A DNA stretch of 22,941 nucleotides from JACPFN01 sp964406135 (lineage in GTDB: Bacteria > Babelota > Babeliae > Babelales > Chromulinivoraceae): contig CAYOQO010000015.1 of assembly GCA_964406135.1 (NCBI GenBank), forward strand, positions 1-22,941. The letters run 5' to 3'. Of the stretch, positions 22,884-22,941 are shown piece by piece. Both the position numbers and the translations under genes were made by a program. Positions within the stretch are counted from its first letter, which is position 1. Every line of letters begins with the position of its first letter. The notes beneath the pieces are model-generated. The model ran no database searches and was not told the DNA's origin. It saw nothing but the letters and a program-made list of their open reading frames with translations.

Positions 22884-22915
22884 GCGCGTTACATTTTTTT
22901 AAATGTAACATGCGC
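22884..22915. other. Strong hairpin in the region upstream of spoVG
   Basis: GTTACATTT / AAATGTAAC (22888-22896 with 22901-22909, loop TTTT), extended by GCGC / GCGC (22884-22887 with 22912-22915) across a 2-base bulge, giving 13 pairs. On the spoVG strand no T-run follows, so it is not a standard terminator for an upstream gene; it could be a leader structure or protein-binding site. No coding frame is apparent between 22772 and 22941. Confidence 0.6.
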
Positions 22916-22941
22916 GTAATTCTTCGAAGCCAACCTTACTA

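Overview
The window is AT-rich (A/T-ending codons, many A and T runs, long low-complexity Lys/Ala/Gln stretches) and comes from a didermic-type bacterium. It mixes housekeeping genes (miaA, carD-like, dnaK, ychF, maf, spoVG, tRNA-Gln) with many proteins that begin with signal peptides and have no recognisable function. Predicted export of enzymes that are usually cytosolic (a DDAH/arginine-deiminase-fold enzyme and a MEMO-family protein), an ankyrin-like protein, and small tandem families of secreted proteins suggest a host-associated or intracellular lifestyle. Candidatus Dependentiae (TM6) is my best guess for the lineage. That is inference from gene style, not from a marker gene.

Layout. 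(1) 1-3094, minus strand: miaA, a membrane-anchored SPOR protein and a PpiD/SurA-like chaperone that runs off the left edge form one tight operon. (2) 3233-3811, minus: a lone CarD-family RNA polymerase regulator. (3) 4025-7526, plus: a polytopic flippase-like membrane protein, then two exported Ala/Lys-rich proteins. (4) 7527-8165: a 639-base non-coding stretch with a terminator, a 100-N assembly gap flanked by identical 55-base ends, an inverted-repeat segment, two dispersed hairpin repeats and the dnaK promoter. (5) 8166-10043: dnaK, closed by a strong bidirectional terminator. (6) 10083-12241, minus: an exported MEMO-family protein followed by two small secreted unknowns, with a pair of oppositely oriented hairpin repeats between the unknowns. 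(7) 12388-15266, plus: two tandem paralogous secreted proteins with an internal duplication; the second carries an inserted phage-tail-like module. (8) 15371-19175, minus: an exported DDAH-like hydrolase, a 566-residue secreted unknown, and an ankyrin-like/coiled-coil protein whose gene contains a cluster of nested palindromes. (9) 19286-21710, plus: ychF, a core-only MscS-like channel translationally coupled to a HELRH putative metallopeptidase. (10) 21707-22771, minus: maf, tRNA-Gln(UUG) and spoVG.

How the genes work together: the miaA operon combines tRNA modification with envelope functions (protein folding, septal peptidoglycan binding). The exported genes in regions 3, 6, 7 and 8 form the accessory part and are the best candidates for interaction with a host or for an unusual cell surface. 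No CRISPR array, rRNA, intact transposase or replication origin is visible. The strongest leads are the inserted module in the 536-residue secreted protein, the predicted export of DDAH-like and MEMO-like proteins, the palindrome cluster inside the ankyrin-like gene, the MscS-metallopeptidase pair, and the 55-base end duplication showing that the N gap is probably an assembly artefact.
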